The notes beneath the pieces are model-generated. The model saw nothing but the letters and a program-made list of their open reading frames with translations, ran no database searches and was not told where the DNA came from. Both the position numbers and the translations under genes were made by a program. Positions 37,843-46,494 of a DNA stretch of 64,000 nt are shown piece after piece. This DNA comes from Salinisphaera sp. LB1. GTDB lineage: Bacteria > Pseudomonadota > Gammaproteobacteria > Nevskiales > Salinisphaeraceae. The stretch is from the NCBI RefSeq assembly GCF_003177035.1, contig NZ_CP029488.1:3162001-3226000 (forward strand), written 5' to 3'. Position 1 is the first letter of the stretch. Each line of letters begins with the position of its first letter.

Positions 37843-38117
37843 CTGTTGATGTTTCATACGAGCGCCGCGTTGGAGACCGCAAATCGTGTCCGGCAAGGCG
37901 CGAGCCGCCGCGGCGTGGCGTGCCACGACCCAGGCTTGCAACGCCGCCGGGCGCCCATGGTTAATTTTTCATGGGCGGCCCAACCCTTTGGGACAAGCGC
38001 TGTTTTGTGGCAATCCAGCGTTGTAGCCCGCTTGTGCAGAGTGACTGCACGGCGCGAGCTACGCCTCGTCTTGCCGCAAAACAACGCTTGGCGCGGACTC
38101 GTATGAAACATCAGCAG
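37843..38117. mobile_element. 275-bp inverted-repeat element between yebC and ruvC
   Basis: The outer inverted repeats are 37843-37862 (CTGTTGATGTTTCATACGAG) and 38098-38117, matching at 19 of 20 positions. Inside is a second imperfect pair, 37995-38013 with 38071-38089 (17 of 19), which includes a GTAGCCCGC/GCGAGCTAC inner arm. There is also a central hairpin GCCCATG/CATGGGC near 37963-37976, and a weaker left arm between 37868 and 37942. No protein frame fits. The layout and length are close to the element at 1846-2125, but the end sequence is unrelated. The right end overlaps the first codons of ruvC. Read as a non-autonomous structured repeat. Confidence 0.7.
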
Positions 38118-38627
38118 ACCCTTGTGCCAAGAATCATCGGCATCGACCCCGGTTCGACCGTGACCGGCTATGCCGTGATCGACGGCGGCGCCGCGCCGTG
38201 TGCGCAGATCATCGATTGCATCCGCCTGCCGCGCGCCGATTTTCCGACGCGGCTGGGGCTGATCTTCGATCGTCTGTCGGAGGTGATCCGTGAATACCGG
38301 CCCGACGAAATGGCGATCGAGAACGTGTTCGTCTCGCGCAACGCCGCCAGCGCGCTCAAGTTGGGTCAGGCGCGCGGCGCGGCCATCTGTGCCGGGGCCT
38401 CGGCCGGTCTGCCGGTGGCGGAATATACACCGACCCAGATCAAGCAGGCGATTGTCGGTCGCGGCCATGCCGACAAACTGCAGATCCAGCATATGATCGC
38501 GATGTTACTCGGGGCGAAGGGTCCGCTACAGGCGGATGCCGCGGATGCCGCCGCCGTGGCGTTGTGCCACGCGCATCATGCGCACACCAGTGGCCGCATG
38601 CAGGCGGCGCGGGTGCGCACGCCATGA
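38103..38627 (+). CDS. ruvC: Holliday junction resolvase RuvC
   Basis: RuvC is the dimeric endonuclease that resolves Holliday junctions with RuvAB. From ATG 38103 the product is 174 residues. The catalytic acidic residues are visible in IIGIDPGSTVTGYAVI (Asp), AIENVF (Glu), and near the C-terminus DAADAAAVALCHAH. Most RuvC proteins begin just before the first motif; here a GTG at 38124 would give MPRIIGIDPGS, the standard start, while the ATG lies inside the right arm of the inverted-repeat element and adds MKHQQTL. Neither has a strong ribosome binding site. It overlaps ruvA by four bases in a ruvCAB operon. Confidence 0.94.
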   Translation: MKHQQTLVPRIIGIDPGSTVTGYAVIDGGAAPCAQIIDCIRLPRADFPTRLGLIFDRLSEVIREYRPDEMAIENVFVSRNAASALKLGQARGAAICAGASAGLPVAEYTPTQIKQAIVGRGHADKLQIQHMIAMLLGAKGPLQADAADAAAVALCHAHHAHTSGRMQAARVRTP

Positions 38628-39232
38628 TCGGCCGGCTGCGTGGGCGCATCGTGGAAAAACAGCCGCCGCGGCTGGTGATCGACGTCGGCGGCGTTGGTTA
38701 CGAACTGGAAGCGCCGATGTCGACGTTCTTCACGCTGTCACAGCAGTCCGGTGAGGTGACGCTGCTCACGCAGATGGTCGTGCGCGACGATGCCATCCTG
38801 CTGTATGGCTTTGCCGAAGAGGCCGAACGCCGCCTGTTTCGCGAGTTGATCAAGGTCTCGGGCGTCGGGGCCAAACTTGCTTTAACCGTGCTGTCGGGCA
38901 TGAACGTGGCCGACTTCGTGGCCACCATCGAGGCCGACGATGCCGCACGGCTAACCGGACTGCCCGGCGTGGGCAAGAAGACCGCGGCCCGCCTGTTGGT
39001 CGAGATGCGCGACAAGTTGTCGGGGACGGATATCGCGCCAAGCCTGAATTCGGCACCGCCCGGCGGTGGTGCCGAGGTCGCGGGTGTGGGGGCGAGTGCG
39101 GATGCGCGCCATGCCCTGATCGCGCTGGGCTACAAGCCGGCCGAGGCCGATCGCTTGCTGCGTGGCCTGGATGCCGATGGCAACGACAGCGAAGCGTTGA
39201 TTCGCGAAGCATTGAAACGAGCGGTGCGCTGA
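38624..39232 (+). CDS. ruvA: Holliday junction branch migration protein RuvA
   Basis: RuvA binds four-way junctions and loads RuvB. The 202-residue product begins [35 protein letters not shown] (domain I OB fold). Two helix-hairpin-helix motifs follow in domain II ([18 protein letters not shown] and [19 protein letters not shown], about 75-130), then a flexible linker and the C-terminal domain III ([19 protein letters not shown]), which contacts RuvB. ATG overlaps the ruvC stop as ATGA, and ruvB follows after one base. Confidence 0.96.
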   Translation: MIGRLRGRIVEKQPPRLVIDVGGVGYELEAPMSTFFTLSQQSGEVTLLTQMVVRDDAILLYGFAEEAERRLFRELIKVSGVGAKLALTVLSGMNVADFVATIEADDAARLTGLPGVGKKTAARLLVEMRDKLSGTDIAPSLNSAPPGGGAEVAGVGASADARHALIALGYKPAEADRLLRGLDADGNDSEALIREALKRAVR

Positions 39233-39233
39233 C

Positions 39234-40298
39234 ATGTCGCCCGAATTCGAAGAGGCGGGCGAGCAGCGCCTGATCGGTTCGGCCGAGCGCCCCGAGGACG
39301 GCCGCTTCGATCGCGCGCTGCGCCCGACCGGGCTGGCCGAATACGTCGGCCAGCCCGAAGTATGCGAGCAGCTCGACATTTTCGTTTCCGCCGCACGGGC
39401 GCGCGCGGAAGCCCTCGATCACGTATTGATCTTCGGCCCGCCCGGACTGGGCAAGACCACGCTTGCGCACGTGATCGCCAACGAAATGGGCGTGGGTTTT
39501 CGCCAGACCTCGGGCCCGGTGCTGGAACGGCCGGGGGATCTCGCGGCCCTGCTGACAAACCTCGAGCGCAACGATGTGCTGTTCATCGATGAGATCCATC
39601 GGCTGTCGCCGGTGGTCGAGGAGGTACTTTACCCCGCGCTCGAGGATTACCAGATCGATATCGTGATCGGCGAAGGGCCGGCGGCCCGCTCGATCAAGCT
39701 GGACCTGCCGCCGTTCACGCTGGTCGGCGCCACCACACGGGCCGGCGCCTTAACCTCGCCGCTGCGCGACCGCTTCGGCATCGTGCAACGCCTGGAGTTC
39801 TATTCCCAGGCCGATCTGGCGTCGATTGTCACGCGCTCGGCCGGGATTCTGGAAATTGTCATCGAGCCGGCGGGTGCCGACGAGATCGCTCGCCGATCAC
39901 GCGGTACGCCACGCGTGGCCAACCGCCTGTTGCGGCGCGTGCGCGACTACGCCGAGGTGCGCGCCGACGGTCGGATCAACGGTGGTACCGCGGCTCGGGC
40001 GATGGATATGCTGCGGGTCGACGACAACGGCTTCGACGTCATGGACCGCAAGCTGCTCGGCGCGTTGATCGAAAAATTCGAAGGCGGGCCGGTCGGGGTG
40101 GAAAGCCTGGCGGCCGCCGTCGGCGAGGCGCGCGAGACCATCGAGGATGTCATCGAGCCATATCTCATCCAGCAGGGGTTCATGATGCGCACGCCGCGCG
40201 GCCGGCTGGCCACATCCGCGACCTATCGTCATTACGGCCTGCCGGTACCGCAAGCCGATCGTCCCGCCGACTCGGATCTGTTTGATTTCGATGGCTGA
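39234..40298 (+). CDS. ruvB: Holliday junction branch migration ATPase RuvB
   Basis: RuvB is the hexameric AAA+ motor that drives branch migration. The 354-residue product has [19 protein letters not shown], Walker [13 protein letters not shown] (about residues 65-76), Walker [12 protein letters not shown], sensor-1 VGATTRAG, the arginine finger region [14 protein letters not shown], and the C-terminal winged helix [40 protein letters not shown]. It is last of the ruv trio, and ybgC starts inside its end (8-base overlap). Confidence 0.97.
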   Translation: MSPEFEEAGEQRLIGSAERPEDGRFDRALRPTGLAEYVGQPEVCEQLDIFVSAARARAEALDHVLIFGPPGLGKTTLAHVIANEMGVGFRQTSGPVLERPGDLAALLTNLERNDVLFIDEIHRLSPVVEEVLYPALEDYQIDIVIGEGPAARSIKLDLPPFTLVGATTRAGALTSPLRDRFGIVQRLEFYSQADLASIVTRSAGILEIVIEPAGADEIARRSRGTPRVANRLLRRVRDYAEVRADGRINGGTAARAMDMLRVDDNGFDVMDRKLLGALIEKFEGGPVGVESLAAAVGEARETIEDVIEPYLIQQGFMMRTPRGRLATSATYRHYGLPVPQADRPADSDLFDFDG

Positions 40299-40698
40299 TC
40301 CGGCGGCGGCGTTCGCGATCGGTCTGCGCGTCTACTACGAGGACACGGACGCTACCGGTGTGGTCTACCATGCCAATTATCTGCGTTATTTCGAGCGCGC
40401 CCGTACCGAATGGCTGGAATCACGGGGCCTCGGGCATCGCGAGCTGGCCGAGGTACACGGCGTGGTCTTCACCCTGGCCGATCTGTCGATTCGTTTCCGC
40501 CGCCCGGCCCGGCTGGATGACCGTCTGGCCGTTAGTGCCGCGATTGCGGAACGTACGCCGGCGCGCGTTGTCTTCGAACAACAGATCACGCGCGATGGCG
40601 CCGCTTTAGTTCAGGGCCAATTCACGGTCGCCTGTGTAAAAGTCGCCAACTTCCGGCCGTGCCGGTTGCCTGAAGCGCTTATCAAGGAGTCGAGATGA
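40291..40698 (+). CDS. ybgC: Tol-Pal-associated acyl-CoA thioesterase YbgC
   Basis: A 135-residue hot-dog thioesterase that hydrolyses acyl-CoA or acyl-ACP and is nearly always encoded first in tol-pal operons. The signature [30 protein letters not shown] (about residues 12-41) contains the catalytic Asp18 region and the HANYL loop. The ATG at 40291 overlaps the last codons of ruvB; its own end overlaps tolQ as ATGA. This chains the ruv and tol operons together. Confidence 0.95.
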   Translation: MADPAAAFAIGLRVYYEDTDATGVVYHANYLRYFERARTEWLESRGLGHRELAEVHGVVFTLADLSIRFRRPARLDDRLAVSAAIAERTPARVVFEQQITRDGAALVQGQFTVACVKVANFRPCRLPEALIKESR

Positions 40699-41450
40699 AC
40701 GTCGCGACCGACATGAGTCTTGTCAGTCTCATCATGCAGTCGAGCACCCTGGTCAAGGCCGTGCTCGTGATTCTGCTGCTCGCATCGATCGCCTCATGGG
40801 TGGTGATTTTCTCCAAGCGGCGATTGATGAAAAACACGGTCGCCGAAATGGAATGGTTCGAGGATCGTTTCTGGTCCGGCGGCAATGTCAAGGACATCTA
40901 CGAGGAAGTTCTTCGTCAAGACGATCATCCCGAAGGGATGCCGGCGCTGTTCAAGGCCGGTTACGAAGAACTCAAGCGCCAGCGTAATCAGGGCGACGCC
41001 ACCAGCGCGGACATCGTGCCCTCGGTACAGCGGGCGATGCGGGTGGCGTTGTCGCGTGAACTCGAACGGCTGGAATCCGGTCTCGCGTTCCTGGCGACGG
41101 TCGGTTCGATCAGCCCTTATGTCGGTTTGTTCGGTACCGTCTGGGGTATCATGAGCGCGTTCATCGGGCTCGGCAACGTGCAGCAGGCGAGCCTGTCCAT
41201 GGTCGCGCCCGGGATCGCGGAGGCGTTGATCGCCACCGCCATGGGTCTGTTCGCTGCCATCCCCGCGGTGGTCGCCTACAACTTCTTCACCAATCGCCTC
41301 GAGTTCATCGAGAACCGGTTCGATACCTTCATGGAAGAAATGGCGGGCATCGTCGAACGCGGGGTGCATGCCGCCAACCCCATCGGCCGTGAGCGAGCGC
41401 CGAAGAAGACGGAAAAGCCCGAGCCCACGCGCACCGCGCCGGAACTGTAA
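40695..41450 (+). CDS. tolQ: Tol-Pal system protein TolQ
   Basis: TolQ forms, with TolR, the proton-motive-force-driven motor of the Tol-Pal envelope constriction system. The 251-residue product has three membrane helices (first around residues 15-37, the last two around 135-200), with SPYVGLFGTVWGIMSAFIGLG and APGIAEALIATAMGLFAAIPAVVAYN as the conserved MotA/TolQ/ExbB region. A Lys/Glu/Pro-rich C-terminal tail follows. ATG overlaps the ybgC stop; tolR follows closely. Confidence 0.96.
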   Translation: MNVATDMSLVSLIMQSSTLVKAVLVILLLASIASWVVIFSKRRLMKNTVAEMEWFEDRFWSGGNVKDIYEEVLRQDDHPEGMPALFKAGYEELKRQRNQGDATSADIVPSVQRAMRVALSRELERLESGLAFLATVGSISPYVGLFGTVWGIMSAFIGLGNVQQASLSMVAPGIAEALIATAMGLFAAIPAVVAYNFFTNRLEFIENRFDTFMEEMAGIVERGVHAANPIGRERAPKKTEKPEPTRTAPEL

Positions 41451-41480
41451 CGGTTTGTGGATCGCGAAGGATCGTCGCTC

Positions 41481-41924
41481 ATGAGATCGCGAAAGAAACG
41501 CCGTCTGACCGCCGAGATCAACGTCGTACCCTACATCGACGTGATGCTCGTCCTGCTGATCATCTTCATGGTCACGGCTCCGTTGTTGACCACGGGCGTG
41601 AATGTCAATCTGCCCAAGGCGCCGGCCAAGGTCCTGGACATGAAGCAGGATCATCCGATCGTGCTCACGGTAACCGCGAATGGCGACATGTCGCTCAACG
41701 TCGGCCCTTCACCGGACAAACCGTTGTCGCCGGATCAGATCACTTCGACCGTCTCCAGGATCCTCAACCAGCGCCCGGATGCCCCGGTTGCGGTACGCGG
41801 CGATGGTTCCGGCACCTATGCCAATGTCGTGCGTGGCATGGTGTTGTTGCAGCGGGCAGGCGCCGGGCACGTGGGCCTGATCACCAACAACATCGACAAA
41901 TCGAAGCATGGGAGCGGCGGCTAA
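41481..41924 (+). CDS. tolR: Tol-Pal system protein TolR
   Basis: A 147-residue single-pass ExbD/TolR-family protein, the second motor component. The N-terminus MRSRKKRRLTAEINVVPYIDVMLVLLIIFMVTAPLL contains the essential membrane aspartate in the helix (Y-I-D-V). The periplasmic domain has TVTANGDMSLN and a peptidoglycan-binding region. ATG at 41481 has AAGGA nine bases upstream; a GTG at 41457 in frame is possible but lacks a site. tolA follows directly. Confidence 0.95.
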   Translation: MRSRKKRRLTAEINVVPYIDVMLVLLIIFMVTAPLLTTGVNVNLPKAPAKVLDMKQDHPIVLTVTANGDMSLNVGPSPDKPLSPDQITSTVSRILNQRPDAPVAVRGDGSGTYANVVRGMVLLQRAGAGHVGLITNNIDKSKHGSGG

Positions 41925-42968
41925 GTGCTGGATTTGTTGTACAAGATCGGTGACAACTGGCGTGCGGTCATGCTCGCGCTCTTGCTGCACGGGCTTGTCG
42001 CGACGTTGCTCATCTTCGGGTTCGAGTTCTTCCACCCTGCGGCCTCGAAAGGCAACCACGGCGAATCCATTGTGGAGGCCTCGGTTGTGAGGACCCGCGA
42101 TCAGCCCGCCCAGCCGCCGGCGCAAAAGTCCAAGCCGCAACCGGAGCCGAAGTCTCAGGCCAAATCCGACCAGCAGACCGAAGCAGCCAAGCAGAAGGCC
42201 GCGCAGGAAGCGGCCGCCAAGCAGGCGAAGGCGCAGAAGGAAGCCGCCGAGAAGGCAGCGCAGGCGAAGGCGCAGAAGGAGGCCGCCGAAAAGGCAGCGC
42301 AGGCGAAGGCGCAGAAGGAAGCCGCCGAGAAGGCAGCGCAGGCGAAGGCACAGAAGGAGGCCGCCGAGAAGGCTGCGAAGGAGAAGGCGCAGAAGGAAGC
42401 CGCGCGGAAAGCGGCGCAGGAGAAGGCGCGAAAAGCCGCCGAGCAGAAGGCGGCTCGGGAAAAGGCGCAGCAGGAGGCCGCCCGCAAGGCGAAACAGAAA
42501 GCCGCCCAAGAGAAAGCCCGCAAGGAAGCCGAGGCGAAGAAGAAGGCCGAAGAAGCAGCCCGAAAGAAGAAAGCCGCCGAAGAAGCCGCGAAGAAAGCTG
42601 CTGCCGAGAAAAAGGCGCGTGAAGCAGCGGCTAAATCGGAACTGCAGAAGGCGCTGGCTCAGGAGGCCTCCGGTCGCCAGAGTGCGGCTAACCGGAAGGC
42701 GCTTGCGGCCTACAAGAACGCGATCGAAGATAAGGTGGAGGGCAACTGGATTCGTCCGCCCGGCGTCTCTAATATCTCGTGCAAGGTCAAAGTCAAACAG
42801 TTGCCCGGTGGCCAGATCACCGATGTGCAGCTGCTCGGGTCTTGCGGTAGCGCGGCGATCGATCGGTCGGTCAAGCAGGCCATCTACAAATCCGATCCGC
42901 TGCCGACACCGCCGTCGGACAATCTGTTTCAGCCAGAAATCGAGTTTACCTTCAGGCCGGACCAATGA
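41925..42968 (+). CDS. tolA: Tol-Pal system protein TolA
   Basis: TolA links the TolQR motor to TolB-Pal at the outer membrane. The 347-residue product has an N-terminal membrane helix (MLALLLHGLVATLLIFGFEFF, about 16-36), a very long Ala/Lys/Glu/Gln-rich helical domain II (about 60-240), and a C-terminal domain III (IEDKVEGNWIRPPG, then CKVKVKQLPGGQITDVQLLGSCG with its cysteine pair). The start is GTG at 41925, directly after the tolR stop. Domain II contains four 39-base tandem repeats. Confidence 0.95.
   Translation: MLDLLYKIGDNWRAVMLALLLHGLVATLLIFGFEFFHPAASKGNHGESIVEASVVRTRDQPAQPPAQKSKPQPEPKSQAKSDQQTEAAKQKAAQEAAAKQAKAQKEAAEKAAQAKAQKEAAEKAAQAKAQKEAAEKAAQAKAQKEAAEKAAKEKAQKEAARKAAQEKARKAAEQKAAREKAQQEAARKAKQKAAQEKARKEAEAKKKAEEAARKKKAAEEAAKKAAAEKKAREAAAKSELQKALAQEASGRQSAANRKALAAYKNAIEDKVEGNWIRPPGVSNISCKVKVKQLPGGQITDVQLLGSCGSAAIDRSVKQAIYKSDPLPTPPSDNLFQPEIEFTFRPDQ
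42222..42377 (+). repeat. Four 39-bp tandem repeats in tolA
   Basis: Units begin at 42222, 42261, 42300 and 42339, each coding for about QAKAQKEAAEKAA. The copies differ at only one to three positions. They make the central stalk of TolA and could vary in copy number by slippage, changing the stalk length in 13-residue steps. Confidence 0.85.
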
Positions 42969-44281
42969 AATACAGAAATCTTCACTCGCTCGTTGTCGGT
43001 TTCGCGACCCTGTGCCTGATGGCCCTCGCGATATCTCCGGCGCAGGCTGCGCTGCAGGTGGATATCACCAAGAGCTCGAATAGCGCTATTCCAATCGCGA
43101 TTGCGCCGTTCGGCTCCGGTCAGAGCCAGAAACTGCCGGTCGACGTGGCCAAGATCGCGAGCCGCGACCTGGCGTCGACCGGGTTGTTCAAGATGTTCCC
43201 GCGCAGCAACATGCTGGCGCATCCGAGTTCGCCGGATCAGGTCAACTACGATAATTGGCGCACTCAGAACGTGGACAATCTGGTGGTGGGTTCGGCCTCG
43301 CCGAACGGCCAGGGCGGCTACAAGATCACCTTCAGCCTGCTGGATGTGGCCCAGGGGCAGTCGGTGGCCAGTTATCAGCTCAATGCCGGGGCCAATCAGT
43401 TACGCCAGGCCGGGCATACCATCGCAAACCTGATCTATCAGCGATTCACCGGCAAGAAGGGCTACTTCCTCTCGCGCATCGCCTACGTGACGGTCACCGG
43501 CAGCTCGGCTGACCATCGCAAATTCCGTCTGGTGGTTTCGGATTACGACGGTAGTCATCCCAGCACTGTCTACTCCTCGCAGGACCCGATCATGTCGCCA
43601 GCGTGGTCGCCTGACGGCAGCAAGCTCGCTTACGTGGCCTTCAATGTCTACAAGGGCGTCAGCAGCGTCCGGGTCCAGGATCTGGCCACCGGCCACGTCC
43701 GCACGATCACTTCGGGGTCCGGGGTCAATGGCGCCCCGGCATGGTCGCCGGATGGCAAACGGCTCGCGCTGACGAAGTCGACCAACGGCAACAGCAATAT
43801 TTACGTCTACAACCTGTCGACCGGCAAGATGCGGCAACTGACCCACGACAGCGCGATCGATACCGAGGCGGCGTGGTCACCTGATGGGCAGAACATCGCA
43901 TTCACCTCGGATCGGGGTGGCCAGCCCCAGATCTACGAAATGAGCAGCCAGGGTGGGCAGGTGCAGCGCCTGACTTACGACGGCCAGAGTAACCAACGCC
44001 CGGATTTCTCGCCTGATGGCAAATCGCTGGCCATGGTTCAGAAGAGCGGCAACGGTTTTCGCATTGCGGTGATGAACCTTGCCAACAATAATGTGCGCAT
44101 CGTGAGCGACGGGCCGCTGGACGATAGTCCGGCCTTCGCACCCAATGGCCAGGCCATCCTCTACGCGACCCAGGGCAGCAGCAATTCACTGGCGACTGTT
44201 TCGGTCGATGGCAAGGCGAAATCCACGCTTTCCCAGGCCGGCGAAGTTCGCGAGCCCGCGTGGGGCCCGTTCGGAAACTGA
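42965..44281 (+). CDS. tolB: Tol-Pal system translocation protein TolB
   Basis: A periplasmic protein that relays between TolA and Pal. The 438-residue product has an N-terminal signal peptide (FATLCLMALAISPAQA), a D1 domain, and a C-terminal six-bladed beta-propeller shown by repeated WSPDG motifs (SPAWSPDGSKLAY, PAWSPDGKRLAL, AAWSPDGQNIAF, PDFSPDGKSLAM, PAFAPNGQAILY). The start overlaps the tolA stop by four bases. Confidence 0.96.
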   Translation: MKYRNLHSLVVGFATLCLMALAISPAQAALQVDITKSSNSAIPIAIAPFGSGQSQKLPVDVAKIASRDLASTGLFKMFPRSNMLAHPSSPDQVNYDNWRTQNVDNLVVGSASPNGQGGYKITFSLLDVAQGQSVASYQLNAGANQLRQAGHTIANLIYQRFTGKKGYFLSRIAYVTVTGSSADHRKFRLVVSDYDGSHPSTVYSSQDPIMSPAWSPDGSKLAYVAFNVYKGVSSVRVQDLATGHVRTITSGSGVNGAPAWSPDGKRLALTKSTNGNSNIYVYNLSTGKMRQLTHDSAIDTEAAWSPDGQNIAFTSDRGGQPQIYEMSSQGGQVQRLTYDGQSNQRPDFSPDGKSLAMVQKSGNGFRIAVMNLANNNVRIVSDGPLDDSPAFAPNGQAILYATQGSSNSLATVSVDGKAKSTLSQAGEVREPAWGPFGN

Positions 44282-44356
44282 GTTAACGGATTGATACGCC
44301 GGTCGGATTCCCCTTCAGGCGGCGGTTGATAAACAATAGCAAGGAGCGTTCGAGCA

Positions 44357-44941
44357 ATGCGTCACTTCGACTTCCAATTCGCCCGCCGGCTGATGCCGGT
44401 GATGGTGCTACTCGCCAGTGCGCTTGCAGTGACGGCTTGCGCGGGCAACAAGAACGTTCGCGGCAACGGCGGCATGCCGCAAGCCGGGATGCAGGGCAGC
44501 AACGGTCAGGCGTCCGGCACGGGCCAGCGTCGTGACATCGACGTGCGCGGTCTTCAGGATATCCCGCAAGGCGACCGTCACTTGTTCACCGACCCAAACA
44601 ACCCGCTGTCGACCCGCACCATCTATTTCGCGCTGGACAGCAGCTCGATTGCGTCGAAGTATGGGAAGGTGATTCAGGCCCACGCCCACTATCTGGCCAA
44701 TCACCCGAAGGTGCATCTGCGTCTGGAAGGCAACACCGACGAGCGTGGCACACGTGAATACAATGTCGCGCTTGGCGAGCGCCGCGCGGAATCGGTAAAG
44801 CAGGCCCTGGTATTGTCCGGCGCCAACGCGAGCCAGATCACCACGATTTCCTACGGTGAAGAACGGCCGGCTGTGCTTGGCCATACCAAAGCGGCGTACG
44901 CCAAGAATCGTCGTGTTGACTTCATCTACACGAATCAATAG
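44357..44941 (+). CDS. pal: Peptidoglycan-associated lipoprotein Pal
   Basis: Pal is an outer-membrane lipoprotein that binds peptidoglycan and TolB. The 194-residue product has a lipoprotein signal (VLLASALAVTACAGN, lipobox VTAC, lipidated Cys29) and a C-terminal OmpA-like domain with NTDERGTREYNVALGERRAESVKQAL, the diaminopimelate-binding signature. The linker is Gly/Asn/Gln-rich. It lies 75 bases after tolB and 16 before cpoB. Confidence 0.97.
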   Translation: MRHFDFQFARRLMPVMVLLASALAVTACAGNKNVRGNGGMPQAGMQGSNGQASGTGQRRDIDVRGLQDIPQGDRHLFTDPNNPLSTRTIYFALDSSSIASKYGKVIQAHAHYLANHPKVHLRLEGNTDERGTREYNVALGERRAESVKQALVLSGANASQITTISYGEERPAVLGHTKAAYAKNRRVDFIYTNQ

Positions 44942-44957
44942 TCGCTAGGGGCGAACG

Positions 44958-45734
44958 ATGCGTAACGCGTTGATCACCACGACATTCGCCGCCACGGTCG
45001 CGCTTGCCGCGACCGGGCTGGCAGCCCATCCTGCCATGGCGGATTCCGCCGACAGCAACTCGCAGCCGTTGCGATTGGCCCAGAACGACAATGGCCCGAA
45101 ACTGTTCACGCTGTATCAGCAGATTCAGAATCTCCAACAACAGGTCCGGGATCTGAACGGCCGGGTTGATACGCTGCAGCACAAGCTCAAGCAAAATGAG
45201 AAAGGTCAGCGCGATCTCTATCAGAATCTCGACAAGCGATTGAGCAAGCTGGAGAACGGCGGTGCGGGCGGCAGTGGCAGTAGCGGCAACGCTCATGGTA
45301 GTCAGGCGGCGACCGGCAACGATGACGGTAGCAATGCCTCGGATGTCGATGCCGCTACCCAGGCGGCTTACATGGACGGCTTCAACAAGCTCAAGAACGG
45401 CAAGTACGATGCAGCCATCGCCGCGTTCAAGCAGTTTGTCGCCCAGCACCCCCACACCAGTCTCACCGACAACGCCTGGTACTGGCTGGGCGAGACATAT
45501 TACGTCCAGCAGAAGCTCGGCCAATCGGAAAAGGCATTCGACACGGTCGTGAATCAGTTCAGTGATTCGTCCAAGGTGCCGTCGGCGTTGTACAAGATTG
45601 GCCTGATCAAAGCGGCGCACAATCACAGCGACAATGCCAAGGCGACATGGCAGCGCGTGGTCGATCAGTATCCGAACAGCGACGCCGCCGGTCTGGCCAA
45701 GAAGAAACTGCAGTCGCTGGGCAGCGGCGGCTGA
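44958..45734 (+). CDS. cpoB: Cell division coordinator CpoB
   Basis: CpoB (YbgF) couples outer-membrane constriction to peptidoglycan synthesis with Tol-Pal and PBP1B. The 258-residue product has a signal peptide (TTTFAATVALAATGLAAHPAMA), an N-terminal coiled coil of about residues 50-95 (QQIQNLQQQVRDLNGRVDTLQHKL), a Gly/Ser-rich linker, and a C-terminal TPR domain (AAYMDGFNKLKNGKYDAAIAAFKQF, then WYWLGETYYVQQKLGQSEKAF). It is last of the Tol-Pal operon proper. Confidence 0.94.
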   Translation: MRNALITTTFAATVALAATGLAAHPAMADSADSNSQPLRLAQNDNGPKLFTLYQQIQNLQQQVRDLNGRVDTLQHKLKQNEKGQRDLYQNLDKRLSKLENGGAGGSGSSGNAHGSQAATGNDDGSNASDVDAATQAAYMDGFNKLKNGKYDAAIAAFKQFVAQHPHTSLTDNAWYWLGETYYVQQKLGQSEKAFDTVVNQFSDSSKVPSALYKIGLIKAAHNHSDNAKATWQRVVDQYPNSDAAGLAKKKLQSLGSGG

Positions 45735-45747
45735 CGGATACGTAACC

Positions 45748-46464
45748 GTGCCCGACATACTCGACGTACGATCCGACGAGATCCGCCGCGACGGCGTGCA
45801 GAGCAGCCGTTGGACACAGCGCGAGGACGCGCTGCGCATCACTGAAATATTCTGTTCCCTGCAGGGGGAGGCCCGCTCGGCCGGGCGAGTGTGCACCTTT
45901 GTTCGCCTGACCGGTTGCCCGCTACGCTGTCGTTACTGTGATACCGCTTACGCCTTTCACGGTGGCGAGTGGACCCGGCTGGACGACATTCTCGCCCGGG
46001 TGGATGCATTCGGGGCGCGTGATGTCTGTGTGACCGGCGGCGAGCCGCTGGCCCAGCCCAACGTCGCGCCGCTCGTGCGTCGCCTGTGTGATGCCGGCTA
46101 CGATGTGTCCGTGGAAACCGCCGGGGCCCTGGATATCCGGCCCATCGATGTGCGCGCCTCGCGGGTGGTCGATATCAAGACCCCCGATTCGGGCGAAGCG
46201 GCCCGTAATCGCTGGGAGAATATCGATGCGCTCACCGATCATGACCAGCTGAAGTTCGTGATCTGCTCGCGTTCGGATTACGAGTGGTCCAAGTCGCGTC
46301 TGGCGGAAATCACGCCGCCGCCGGGATGCATGATCTGGTTTTCGCCCAGCCACGGCGAAATCACCGCGCGCGACCTCGCCGACTGGATCGTCGCAGATCG
46401 CCTGCCCGTGCGCTTCCAGCTCCAGCTGCACAAGCAGCTCTGGGGCGACGCGCCGGGCCATTAA
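45748..46464 (+). CDS. queE: 7-carboxy-7-deazaguanine synthase
   Basis: QueE is the radical SAM enzyme that makes 7-carboxy-7-deazaguanine in queuosine synthesis. The 238-residue product has EIFCSLQGEARSAGRVCTFVRLTGCPLRCRYCDTAYAF, with the C-x3-C-x2-C cluster ligands, followed by VCVTGGEPLAQPN. The start is the GTG at 45748; an upstream frame into cpoB is rejected. queC follows after 30 bases, the usual gammaproteobacterial pairing beside tol-pal. Confidence 0.95.
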   Translation: MPDILDVRSDEIRRDGVQSSRWTQREDALRITEIFCSLQGEARSAGRVCTFVRLTGCPLRCRYCDTAYAFHGGEWTRLDDILARVDAFGARDVCVTGGEPLAQPNVAPLVRRLCDAGYDVSVETAGALDIRPIDVRASRVVDIKTPDSGEAARNRWENIDALTDHDQLKFVICSRSDYEWSKSRLAEITPPPGCMIWFSPSHGEITARDLADWIVADRLPVRFQLQLHKQLWGDAPGH

Positions 46465-46494
46465 ACGACATCAGTCCCGTTTGCAGGAAAATCC

